DNA of 64,000 nucleotides from Bretschneidera sinensis (Eukaryota; Streptophyta; Magnoliopsida; Brassicales; Akaniaceae): NCBI GenBank assembly GCA_023935145.1, contig CM043703.1:23695727-23759726 (forward strand). Direction: 5' to 3'. The notes under the pieces were generated by a model, which was not told where the DNA came from, made no database searches, and saw nothing but the letters and a program-made list of their open reading frames with translations. A program made the translations under genes and the position numbers. Positions 24,268-34,431 of the stretch are shown piece after piece; positions within the stretch are counted from its first letter, which is position 1, and each line of letters opens with the position of its first letter.

Positions 24268-25403
24268 TACACCAAGGTTCAAACCCAAGATGGGGGGTGA
24301 ATTGGGTTTTAAAAACTTTTGCTAATTATTTTGCAAGTTTTTAAACAGTTAAATACACAAAGCATACAAACAAATAATATGCTTGAAAGTAAAAGAGTTT
24401 AAGGAAGAGAAAATATATCCTCCGTTTATAGTGGTTCGAAAATATTGGATTCCTTCCGACCCTACGTCCACTCTCTTCAAGGAACCTCCTTGAAGTAATC
24501 CACTAAAACTTTAGTTGTACAACTCCACGGGTGTTGCACAAACCTTACAACCGATCTCTTCCTCACGTAAGCTACAATGAAATGTTTAATCCTAAACACT
24601 CTAAGAGTTATACCAATTCTTTTCCTTTACAATAAATGAAATTTGTTGTAAAGTAAATAATAGAGAGATAACAATAAGTGCTTTTACAAATGAACAATAT
24701 CTCTCTTTCAAGAACATGCTTGATGAATGACTCAACAATAAATTTTTTAAAGCTTTTTGAGAATTAATGAGCTATCTTGTGAATTGAATGTATTCTCTTC
24801 TTTTTTAAATGCTCATTGAAGTGGGTTAATATAACTTTGAATCAATATGGCTGTTTGACACTAACTTAGTAGGTTTGGGGCATTAAATACTCAAATTTCG
24901 CATCTCAAACGGTCATATTTTTGAATTACCAATCGACTGGGTCTTTGTACCAGTCGACTGGGTTAAGTGAAATTTTTTCACTTTTTAGGCTTAGGAAGAG
25001 TACCAGTCGACTGGGTCCTCAGCACCAGTCGACTGGGAACTTTTTGTCTCATGTCTCAGTCGACTAGTATAGGGACCCAGTCGACTGGGTTGTCCTTCAA
25101 CCCAGTTTTCCTTTTAAAAAATAGTTTTTGACTTAGAAACTTTTTATATTTTTAGTTTGGTCAAAGTCTTTTGTGAATTGAGCCACAGATAAAGCTATGT
25201 AACTGAACATAAGAGATTTACAATTGTTTCAATTACCTTAATGCCTATTCTAGATCTTCTGTCTTGTTTTGGCTTCTGAATCGCGTTAAGTTCTTGCATC
25301 TTGTTTTCGTACTAAATGTTTTTACCCCTTAAACACTTAGATAAAACTGTTAGTGCAATTAGAGTAGTATTTTGTCATTATTAAAATCAAATACGTGTCA
25401 ACA
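24268..25403 (-). repeat. Sirevirus-like 5' LTR
   Basis: Direct repeat of 17595-18786 over its whole length, with scattered substitutions and small gaps. The palindrome cluster (24925-25100) has six well-preserved copies. The TATA position (about 24835-24822) reads TTATATTAAC, weaker than in the 3' LTR. Confidence 0.9.
24925..25100. repeat. Palindrome cluster in the Sirevirus-like 5' LTR
   Basis: Six copies: CAATCGACTGGG, three of CAGTCGACTGGG within 24945-25040, CAGTCGACTAGT and CAGTCGACTGGG near 25078. These are closer to the perfect palindrome than the copies in the 3' LTR. Confidence 0.88.
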
Positions 25404-25674
25404 CAATCTAAACTAACTTACTACAATATGAATGTAGTCCATTAATCCTTAGAGTAAGTATATTTTAAATATATAAAAAATATAATTATATAATGATCGA
25501 GTTATCGGTTTGGGTCGGGTTAAAAAAAATTAACTCGTAACCCAACCTAACCCATCGGGTTCAAAAAATTTTCAACCTAAACCTAGCCCAACTTTTGAAA
25601 ACCCCAACTCATTACACCAGTTTAGGTCGGCTTCGTTGGTCCACCGGTTTCTATGCTCACCCTTAAGATTTAAA

Positions 25675-26860
25675 CATTTTTTTTTATACCTTTTCCTCGT
25701 TTACTAGGCTTACTTCTATTAGATTGCTGATTGCAATTGCAACAATTCATAATTTGATAATCCATCAAATGGATGTATAGACAACCTTTCTAAATGATGA
25801 TCTATAGGAAGAAATTTATATGGATCAACGTGAAGGTTTTTTTTTTTTTAGTTTGGTCAGAAAAGAAAGTGTGTAAATTGACAAAATCTTTGTATGGTCT
25901 AAGACAAACCCCAAAACAATGGCATAAAATTTTTGACATGTGCATGATAGAAAATGATTTTAAATCCAATGAGTGTGACAAATGCATATACATTAAAATT
26001 GTTCATGATATGCATGTGATTGTTAGCCCCTATGCGGATGATAACTTTATTTTTGGCATAAAAAATGCTAGAACATGTAATGGTATCTTTCTTGATCAAT
26101 CCGTATTACATTTAGAAAATACAATTAGCAAGTCTGTGAATACTTCTTCTAATCCCAACTTTCATTTGTATCTTACTATTAATGATAATGAAATTATTGA
26201 TCAAAAGGGATATGCGAGCATAACTGAGAGTTTAAGATATATATGTTACTGATTATACTAGATTTATTATTGCATATGCAATAGGAGTACTTGGTAGATT
26301 TAACAGTAAACCAAGTTCTGACTATAGGCATGCCATTGAAAGAGTTATAAAATATTTGAATGCACTAAAAACTATGGTCTGTTTTATAAAAACTATCTTG
26401 CTGTAATTGAATGCTTTTGTGAAACCGATTGGAATACTCTATTAGGTAATTCAGTATCTACCATTAGTTATGTTTTTACTAGTGGAGGTGGTGCAATTTA
26501 TTGGAAATAAAAATAAAATAAACAATAGCTAACTCAATTATGGAGGTTGAGTTAATTTATTTAGCTTCAGCTAGTGAGAAAGTTAATTGATTAAGAGATT
26601 GGTTATTTAAAATTACAATGAGGGGAAAACCTATACCTCCAATCTTGATACATTATGATAGCACTATCGCTACTAGTAGAGTAAATAATAATTGCTATAA
26701 TGGAAAATCAAGACCTATAAAAAGAAAACACAGTACTATGAGATCTTTTTTAAGTAATGGTGTACTAATTGTTGATATATTATATTAAATCATGAAATAA
26801 TCTTGCAGGTCCTTTGCTTAAGGCTCTAGTTAGAGAAAATGTCTTAATGACATCGAGGGA
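25675..26860 (+). pseudogene. Copia A reverse transcriptase (rest) and RNase H
   Basis: Directly after the TIR element the copia frame resumes: FTRLTSIRLLIAIA, HNLIIHQMDV, TTFLNDDL, EEIYMDQ. It then reads KLTKSLYGLRQTPKQWH, the active-site region as PYADDNFIFG (YADD rather than YVDD), and RNase H pieces TDWNTLLGNSVST, GGGAIYWK, LIHYDSTIATSRVN and IKRKHSTMRSFLSNGV. Frameshifts and stops are frequent. Position and register show that it is the continuation of the fragment ending at 14118. Confidence 0.9.
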
Positions 26861-27461
26861 GATGAAACTAAAGTTCATAGATTCATAAACCGACTATGAG
26901 GATATCCAACTCTAGGACCAGAGATCTCGAGAACTAGGTTTAATGAGAAAAACGAATCATAGGGTGGTTTGGGGGTAAGATGCACTAAATTTAGAGCATA
27001 CAAGTTCTTAAACCCATCACTAAGGTGTAAGTGCATCTATCTTGTAATGAAATTAGAGGATGAGTTTTAAACTTATAATGAAGATCCAAGTTTTATGAGC
27101 AGGGTGTTATAATTACAAGAACACCCTTGATGGATTTCGCCTATGTGAGCTTCGAAATGAGGTTGTTTCCTAAGAGAACTGGGTTGTTCTCTACATGAAT
27201 CACTAAACTGGGATAAGTACATTGCCGTAACGTGCTGGCTAATAAAGCTCATGTTGATACCTAGGTTGTTATGTGTGTAAAGAAATATCATATATCATTT
27301 AAGCAACCACAATTCAAGGTCTGGTCCACTACTGTGTTTAGAATAGGAATTGTTGAATCACTTAGAATAGGAATTGTTGAATCACTAAGTGAAGGTTCAA
27401 TGCAGAGCACACATTCAGGATGTATAATGGTTTATCTTTGCTCAATAATTTTATTTTCATA

Positions 27462-27492
<31 letters not shown>

Positions 27493-27499
27493 TAAGTGG
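26861..27499 (+). other. Copia A 3' non-coding region and polypurine tract
   Basis: After the RNase H remnants comes non-coding sequence ending at AATAAGTGGGGA (about 27490-27501), a likely polypurine tract just before the 3' LTR. A 23-base phrase around GGAATTGTTGAATCACT is tandemly repeated at about 27343-27390, and a (TA)n run lies at 27462-27487. Confidence 0.5.
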
Positions 27500-27860
27500 G
27501 GAATTTTTTTATTTTAATAAAAAAAAGTGGAAACATAATGGTAGTGGAAGAGAATAAATTTTTTTTAAAAAAGATAAAGGATGATGATGGTGTCTCTAAT
27601 AAGAAAAGAAGTGCAAAGCATAGAAGAACAAAAGAGAAAAACAACTCCTAAAATTTTCATTTAAAATGCTTGCAAAGAAATGTATATTTTGTGGAGTTTT
27701 GAGCTCTCATTTAAATGCATTATTGAGAGAGTTATATGACGTAGTAGAACTAAGCTGTTGTATCCTGGATGTGACAATTTGTTGCACCGGTTGTAATCGT
27801 TCCAGCAGTACTTAAGTGGTGCAACAACTCCATTACTTCAACAACTAATCTCCAAAATTG
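27500..27860 (+). repeat. Copia A 3' LTR remnant
   Basis: It shares ordered blocks with 9846-10640: TTATTTTAATAAA, GGAAACATAATGGTAGTGG, GATGATGATGG, AAGAGAAAAAC, GAGTTTTGAGCTCTC and ATTGAGAGAGTTATA. It is shorter than the left copy through internal deletions. The right end is uncertain. Confidence 0.55.
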
Positions 27861-28273
27861 CGTTTGCATATGTAATGAGGAGAAAAAAAACCTTACTTAA
27901 TTAACCAATATTTTAGGGAGATAAATCAAGTAAGAAGAGAAAGGTGTCTAAATTTCAATTAGCTTTGAGATTAGGAGATTGTGACATTTTTACATAGAGG
28001 AAGTTCCAATACATTTTTATTTTTTAGGCCTCTTTGTCTTAAAGATTTTGCCAAACATTACCTTATCGTTAAAGTCAACTTAATAATTTTCTTTAACCAT
28101 TAAAAATTTGTGGAGCTATGGCTCCTAAAATCAATAGAGAAAACATAATAACTTAGATTGTTGACAATAAACCTGCTTTAACAGTTATTCGTACCATGTA
28201 AATTTTGGTTTATGGTAATTTCTGATCACCACCAGTGATGTTTCCATTTCAATCTCATGATAAAGGTTATAGT
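27861..28273. other. Spacer with no recognised feature
   Basis: About 410 bases of AT-rich sequence between copia A and copia C. I see no coding segment or repeat structure. Confidence 0.5.
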
Positions 28274-28462
28274 TGAAAACAAATAATTTTGAAATTAGAT
28301 TTCTTGATTCCTCATACATTGATACACACACCCATACATGTATATAACAAAATTACCCTTTATGAAGGGGCATAAATACAATATTATCTATTCCATCTAT
28401 TTTCCTTCCGCAATTTGAGCAGGTTGGGAACATGAGTTCAAATTGGATCGGAGCCAACAAAA

Positions 28463-29828
28463 CTAAGATGAAGATAGACCTTTGGTAAAAGCATCAGCTA
28501 GTTGTTTCTCGGTAGGAAGGAAAGAAACATGTAACTCACCCCGTGTCACCTTCTCTCGAACAAAATGATAATCAAGATCGACATGATTCATGCGAGAATG
28601 CATGATCGGGTTGGCAATAAGATAAGTGGCTCCAATTTTGTCGCAATGGAGCATGACAAGTTGGTGAAGAAAAATACCAATATTGTGAAGTAAGGATTTT
28701 ATCCAACAAGTCTCAACAATAGCTCTATATTCAGATTCGATACTGAGCGGGTCATTATGGGCTGCTTCTTAGTAGACTAAGAAACAAGGTTTGACCCGAT
28801 GAAAACACAGTAACCACCAGTTTTAGATCATGGAGTGTCTGGGCAGCCTACCCAGTTAGCATCAGAGTACACAGTCATACTGGAAAGGAAGGAACGATTA
28901 AGACTTAGGCCGAAATGTAAGGTACCTTCTAGGTATCGAAGGATCCATTTCACTACTTGGAGATGACCTTCACACAGAGCATACATGAACTGACAAACCA
29001 GATTAACTACAAAAGAGAGATAAGATCGGATGAAGACCAAGTATTGGAGGGCCCCACGATGATTCTGTATTCAGTAAGATCAGACAATGGTGCATTCGTA
29101 GATGCTGATAAACGTGTGCATTGTGCAATGGGAGTTGAGACAGGCTTAGCATTTGACATACCAGTTCGCTGTAGAAGTTCGAAGGCCTATTTTTGTTGTG
29201 ACAAAAACACACCATATAGGGTACGTGTAGCATGTATCTTGAGAAAATAGTGAATAGGCCCAAGATCGGTCATTGCAAATTCACTGTTGAGAGCATTGAT
29301 AATACTTAGAAGTAAAATGGGACTGGAAGCAATGAAAATAATGTCGTCGACATAGAGTAAGAGAACTAACATGCCCATTGAAGTCCGGAGAAGAAACATC
29401 AATTGATTAGCCTGACTGTTTGAAAACCCGTTCAGCATTATACTTGGTGAAGCGTTGAAACCAAGCTCGAGGGGATTATTTAAGGCCATAGAAAGCCTGT
29501 TTAAGCCTACAAACGTGTGTGCGATAATGAAGGAGGACAAAACCTTGGGGTTGGGCCATATAGACTTCTTCGGAAATGTGGCCATGCAAGAACGCATTGT
29601 TGATGAATCAACTTAGAATGTAACAAGGCCTGAGAAAGTACAGTGCTTTACGTCCGGAGTGAAATTTTCAGTGTAGTCGAACCTGTGTTTTTTATTGTAA
29701 CCCTTGGTACCATGAGATTTGAGCTTGATTTTGAAAACCTTTTTTGATTCGATCACACTTTTGTTAGGAATGAGAGGGACAAGATCCCAAGTATCATTTG
29801 TAAGGAGGGCATTGTATTCAGAAGCCAT
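28463..29828 (-). pseudogene. Copia C reverse transcriptase and RNase H
   Basis: The minus-strand reading gives EYNALLTNDTWDLVPLIPNK at the start of the RT region, then LLLYVDDIIFIASS (intact YVDD), EFAMTDLGPIHYFL, VVKWILRYLEGTLHFGL, TVYSDANWVGCPDT and VSFLPTEKQLADAFTKGL at the end of RNase H. Frame changes near 29613, 29190 and 28800 break it. Confidence 0.88.
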
Positions 29829-29999
29829 AGTATTTTTCTAGTGAGGGAATTTGTTGTTAGTAGTGAAGGAGGTAGGTTCAGTGGTAGGAGATAAGGAAGA
29901 AACTTGGGAGGTTGTTGTGGTCAATAAGGAGGGAAGTATGCGTGGCTTGCGGGTTCCATCTTTGGTGCATGTAATCATTGTGTGAGTGGGTAAAAGGGG

Positions 30000-30440
30000 T
30001 GGACAGTGGCGGTTGGGAAGTGGTAGAGATGTATTACAAGGTTGTAAGGGAAATGATGGAGAAGAATAATGAGAGGTAGAGATAAGACCGGTGGTGTAAT
30101 GGGTGGAGATAAGGTGTTTGATTTATGTTGAACAAGTGGTTGAAAGTAAGATAATGAAGCAGAGATAGGTTGGGATTGGATAGAACCTGTAGGAGAAGCA
30201 GGGCACTGGTTTGAAAGTGGAGGCTGTGTAGGGCGGGTAGAAACTGATGAGAGGTAGGAAACTATGGAGATAAGGATAAGGATCGAGGTTGGGATCGAGT
30301 AGGACACTGGTTTGAAAGTTGAGGTTATGGAGAGCGGGTAGGACACTGATTAGATGTAGGACATTGTAGAGATAAGGATGAGTGAGATTGGGATCGGGTA
30401 GGACACTGGTTTGAAATGGAAGGTTATTGGGTTGGTTAGG
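30000..30440 (-). repeat. Low-complexity P/S-rich linker with repeated phrases
   Basis: On the plus strand, phrases such as GGTAGGACACTGGTTTGAAA recur at about 30200, 30300 and 30400 with GATTGGGATCG spacers. In minus-strand translation this is the serine/proline-rich stretch usually found between integrase and reverse transcriptase in copia elements. Confidence 0.6.
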
Positions 30441-30507
30441 TAAGAGATAAGGTGGTTAAAGGCAAGTAGGATAGTGGAGAAGGATAGGATTGGGACGGTT
30501 GGGATGG

Positions 30508-31178
30508 TCACAATGAAAAGGTAAGAGTTTGAATTGGATGTTGGCTGTTGGCTGTGAAAAAGTATATTTTGAATTGGATTTTAAAGCAACAATTGGGTGG
30601 AAGAGGATTGTGTGCTGTGGATAGAAGGTGGAAGGATTGAAAAATGAGTCCATGAAAAGGATGAGGGTTGGCGGGTGGAGGGAGACAAAGATGGATATGG
30701 AAAAGAATTTTCAAAAAACTTGACATGATAGGAAATAATAATTTTATTAGTTGCCAAATTAAGACACTGCATAATAATTCTGGGCATATCCAAGAAAAAT
30801 ACAATGCGAGGACTGATGAGAGTTTATTTGAAGCAGTAGTAGATTGATTGGGATAATAAGAACAATCGAACGCACGTAAAAAAAAATTATAATTGGGTAA
30901 AGAATGAAAAAGAATTTTATGGGGAATATGAAAATTAACGTCAAAGGAAGGAAGGAAGTTAAGGATATAAACAACAGTATGAAAGGCTTCAACCCAAAAC
31001 ATGGGGGCAATTGAGCATGGAAAAGAAAAGACTGAACCATATTCATGATGGTACGATGACGACGTTTAATAAAACCATTTTGTTGCGGTGTATGAGTTGC
31101 TGAGATTCTAAGAGAAATGCCGTGAGAATCCAACAAAAACAAAAAAAAGGGCCTTGAGAAATTCACCACCACCATCAC
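30508..31178 (-). pseudogene. Copia C integrase, C-terminal part
   Basis: The minus-strand reading includes HTPQQNGFIKRRHR, the region of the last catalytic residue of the D,D-35-E triad. The glutamate expected in NGxxER is here lysine (NGFIKR), so the enzyme would be inactive even without the frameshifts. Only this end of the integrase is clear. Confidence 0.75.
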
Positions 31179-32279
31179 ATTGAAAAAACATTATTTTGTC
31201 ATGAAGTTTCGATTTTAGCCTTGAAATTGATAAATGATTTAAAAGCATAAGATTTTTATTTTAAAAGAAACACTCTTAAATAACGCGAATAATCATCCAC
31301 AAAGATAATGTAATATTTGTAACCCAAAAGAGAATGTATAGGAAAAGTCCATAAATCTAAATTAATTTTTTCAAAGGACTTGTAGACCGAGAAAAGAAAA
31401 CTGAAAAAGGTAATCGGGTGCTCTTCACAGTCTCACAAGCATTAGAAAGAAAACTCATACATTTATTGGAAACATAAATTAAATTTGAACTAATAATAGA
31501 ATCAAGAACTGGATGATTGGGATGACAAAAAGGATTGTGCCAGATGGAGAAAGGAACACAAACTGCACTGAAGGCTTCCTTATGAAAGATAACATGAGCA
31601 AGACTGGACGAGAGAGGATAAAAGGAACTCAGACTATTGCAGTGAAGGAGCAGGGCCTTCGTTGCATAATCCTTAATAGAAAAATCATAAGAATCAAATT
31701 CAATTGAAAGATTATTATCATAAGCAAATTTACGAACGGAAAGTAGGTTTTTCTTAATAGCAGGAACAACAATAAAATCTTTTAAATGAAACTTATGACT
31801 AGGAGTGTGAAGAATAACATGACCAGTGTGAGTAATGGATAAAATTTGACCATTACCGACAAAGATTTTGTCTTTGCCAGTGTATAGTTTTTAGGCATAC
31901 AGATTACCTGGAGAGAAAGTCATATGAGAGGAGGCACTAGTGTCCGGATACCAAGTCAGGTCAAATGTGTCTTGAGTAGTCATGGAAGGTTATCAACAAT
32001 ATAGGATTAGTTGAATCGATTGCAACAAGAAAGGGCACTGTGATTAGTGCGGTTACAAATTTGGCATTTAAGGTTGCGCATGGAAGTAGAGGTAGGAGTT
32101 GGAGAAGGCCATCTGATGGAAACTGATTTTGGCATGGAGAGGTGAAGGAGGAAGACTGTGAGCGAGAACAACGACCATGAAAACTATAGCCAGAATTTGT
32201 AGAATGAAAAAGGTGACCCGGAGATCGTGATTTGTCATGCTTGTGGCCACGACCCCGATTGGTAAATAGGGCTTATTGA

Positions 32280-32974
32280 TTAGTGATTGAAGGTAGGGGA
32301 GGGCTTGATGGAATCAAAGCTCTTGAGTGAGAAGCTGTGATCGACGTTCAGTGAAGGATGGTAGTGGTGGGCGAGCAGTAACAGCAACAACGAATCTGTC
32401 AAAATCAGTGCTAATTTGGTGAGTTTTTGCATAACAATATCTTCATCGGTAAGAGGATGACCGATAGCGGTAAGGGAATCAGAGATGGATTTTATGGATC
32501 GAAGGTAATCGGCCATGGGAAGAGTGTTTTTGATAAGAGACGAAAATTTCATTTTTAGTTAGAGGCGTTTTGCATTGGAATGATCATGAAAGAGATGTTC
32601 AATAGTGAGCCATGTCTCCTTAGCAGTGAGAGAATGACAGGGTTTCAAGATGTGTTTGAAAACGTCAATGGATAGTGTCACACTAAGCTAGGAGACAATT
32701 TATCATCGATGCATTTCCACAAGATATAGTCAGGATTTGGTGTAGAGTGTCCTTGCTCATCAACAATGGTGGTGGTAGGAGGATTGGCTGAACCATCAAT
32801 ATGATCTAAAACTTTGTAATTGTTGAGAATAAAGAGAAAGAGTGTTTGTTACATGATGAGGGGAAGAAGATTGATGGGGATTAAAGTCTTGCTATTGGAT
32901 TGTTAGAACACTGGATGAGGGGAAGAAGAAGAATTGGAGATAAGTACGGAGGTGGAGGAGGAATCAGACGCCAT
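32280..32974 (-). pseudogene. Copia C gag
   Basis: It starts MASDSSSTSVLISNSS on the minus strand at 32974, shortly after the primer site. It continues with copia gag motifs (TADYLRSI-like MADYLRSIKSISDSLTAIG, LTDEDIV). Stops and frameshifts interrupt it throughout. Confidence 0.75.
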
Positions 32975-33006
32975 TGTAGGGAAGATGATGAGGAGATAAA
33001 CTTACA

Positions 33007-33018
33007 GCTCTGATACCA
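33007..33018 (-). other. Primer-binding site of copia C
   Basis: TGGTATCAGAGC on the minus strand, a perfect match to the initiator tRNA-Met primer site, immediately after the 5' LTR end TTTTCA. Confidence 0.9.
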
Positions 33019-33157
33019 TGAAAATAAATAATTTTGTAATTGGATTTCTTGATTCCTTGTACATTGATAATGGATATGTAATTATGTATATACATGTATA
33101 TGACAAGATTACTCTTTATGAAAGGGTGTAAATACAATATTATCTATTCCATCTATT

Positions 33158-34431
33158 AATAATCATAGGGTAGGGTAGGTTTCATAGTTTTAGCCCCTCT
33201 TCATCCATCAAACTCAGAAAGTCCATCATTCGAAAGTTTTCCTGAAGAGAATATGGGTGAAGATGGACGTACAACAAAAAAGACAAGCAACATACATGGA
33301 GAGAATGGATAAACGAAATCACGTTAGCTAGATAGACACGAAATAGGGAATTTATTTTGAATCCTTTTTTGTTATCAATCGATTTTCAAAAACTTACTAA
33401 TAGAGTTAAAAAAAAAACTGTAAAGTCTTGTTGTATATTTTGATGTGCATGCATAAGTGATTGAACAATATATACAGAGTACAAGAGCATGACAACACCA
33501 GCATATATACTCAATGTTTGTAAACCAGTAGTAAGAGAATTAAATCATCTCTATTTAAAAATTAAAATAAAATTAAGTTTATAGTAAGATTGAATGTCAT
33601 ATTATCAGATGAAAATTATTTAAATTTAGATTTTTCACGACGACACTATAAACTTACTTCGATTTCAATTTTTGAATAGAAAAGATCAATATAGTTGCTC
33701 AAGAGAGATAGTTATTGGGATGTCCACTAGTCTTCCCTCACTGTCACCGGATAACATGGTTGTGATGTTAATATACCTAACTCTCATGACTCATGCCCAA
33801 ATCATAATCCAAAATTTGAATATCTTTTCTTTCTGAAATTACTATCAAATGTTTAAAAATCACTTTGAAATTTTTTGCAAGAAGCTGCCCCTACCATTTA
33901 TACGAATAAAAATCATAACTACCTATAAATTTTGTGCTGGCTAGAAATGAGATACTAGCATTTGATAACAAGAAAGAGTAAGACTGGTAAGCACCCATTG
34001 CAACTGTACAAACACCACCAAACTGAGCTCATGCTGTTTTAAACATTCAAGTAAATGTAATGAGAAATGCCATATTCAAGAAAAGCTTTAATCTTGAGGA
34101 AAAGTACTGAATACTTAATTAATTAAAGCATTATTCCAGCAGAAGTGAAAGTAGGAGTTTGAATTTGATCATCAAAATGTAAAAATAAAGCAAAGATGTA
34201 GCCCATCAAATAATATTACAAACTGGAACTGCATGGTTAGTGCATGGCTTGCATAAACAGGCTCACGAAAACTGATATTAAGCCCACTGAATAATGAGTT
34301 TTTAAAGATCTGTATAACGTAAAGTTTGCTGAATCAGGTGTGGAGGTGTCTTCCTAGCCTTTTCCACACTACTAGATTAAAGAGAGGCCAGTCAAATAAT
34401 TCTCCTTGTAGATCAACTCTAACATGAAGTC
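33158..34431. other. Spacer and probable ALG5 3' UTR
   Basis: About 1.3 kb. The last few hundred bases are likely ALG5 3' UTR. The remainder is AT-rich, with no recognised gene or repeat. Confidence 0.5.

Larger units (their letters stand above)
17595..25403 (-). mobile_element. Sirevirus-like copia retrotransposon, internally deleted
   Basis: A 7.8-kb element in minus orientation. The LTRs are 24268-25403 (5') and 17595-18786 (3'), both TGTTGAC...TA/CA when read on the minus strand. A primer site TGGTATCAAAGC (24263-24252), complementary to initiator tRNA-Met, follows the 5' LTR, and the polypurine tract AAAAATGGGGAGAT (18800-18787) precedes the 3' LTR. The order on the minus strand is long gag with zinc knuckle, a H/R/N-rich repeat, reverse transcriptase from the YVDD motif onward, RNase H, then a second ORF region. 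The long gag, the 3' ORF and the palindrome-rich LTRs fit the Sirevirus lineage. Protease, integrase and the first half of reverse transcriptase are absent. Flanks CAATA/CAATC suggest a nearly intact 5-base target duplication, placed within a short tandem duplication of host sequence (compare 17524-17566 with 25404-25446). Confidence 0.88.
14119..25661. mobile_element. TIR DNA element (hAT-like, non-autonomous) that splits copia A
   Basis: The left end GGTGAGCATAG (14119-14129) is the exact reverse complement of CTATGCTCACC (25651-25661). Inside both ends are repeated GGGTTGG/CCAACCC-type motifs. Removing the nested LTR (14661-17409) and retrotransposon (17595-25403) leaves about 1 kb of element, with no recognisable transposase. 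Flanking copia A sequence resumes in register on both sides, and both flanks share GATTTA (14108-14113 and 25667-25672), but a clean 8-base target duplication is not visible. The superfamily assignment is by end sequence only. Confidence 0.65.
9846..27860 (+). mobile_element. Ty1/copia element A, ancient and repeatedly interrupted
   Basis: An old copia element in plus orientation can be followed through its pieces: degenerate 5' LTR (9846-10640), gag and protease remnants (12290-12890), first part of reverse transcriptase (13880-14118), remainder of reverse transcriptase and RNase H (25675-26860), a purine-rich tract (AATAAGTGGGGA near 27492) and a 3' LTR remnant (about 27500-27860). The interruptions are a Mutator-like element, a hAT-like end and a TIR DNA element that itself holds two LTR retrotransposon insertions. 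No integrase domain is recognised between 12890 and 13880, so that part has been lost. Every coding piece has stops or frameshifts. The LTR pairing is inferred from shared blocks in the same order. Confidence 0.65.
28274..33157 (-). mobile_element. Ty1/copia element C, decayed, short LTRs
   Basis: A minus-strand copia element bounded by short direct repeats: 5' LTR about 33019-33157 and 3' LTR about 28274-28401. A perfect primer site TGGTATCAGAGC (33018-33007) follows the 5' LTR, and GCGGAAGGAAAA precedes the 3' LTR. Domain order on the minus strand is gag (from 32974), integrase, P/S-rich linker, reverse transcriptase and RNase H, as expected for copia. Short LTRs point to an Ale/Retrofit-type lineage, which is an inference. 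All domains are broken. No target duplication is readable. Confidence 0.85.

Noticed and set aside
15380..25100. The regularly recurring palindromes as a CRISPR array
   Set aside because: Spacing is irregular, the motifs lie in LTR retrotransposons of a plant nuclear genome, and no cas-like genes exist here.
14104..25680. 8-base target duplication for the TIR element in copia A
   Set aside because: Only GATTTA is shared by the flanks and it is not adjacent to the TIRs; the duplication has decayed or the true ends differ by a few bases.
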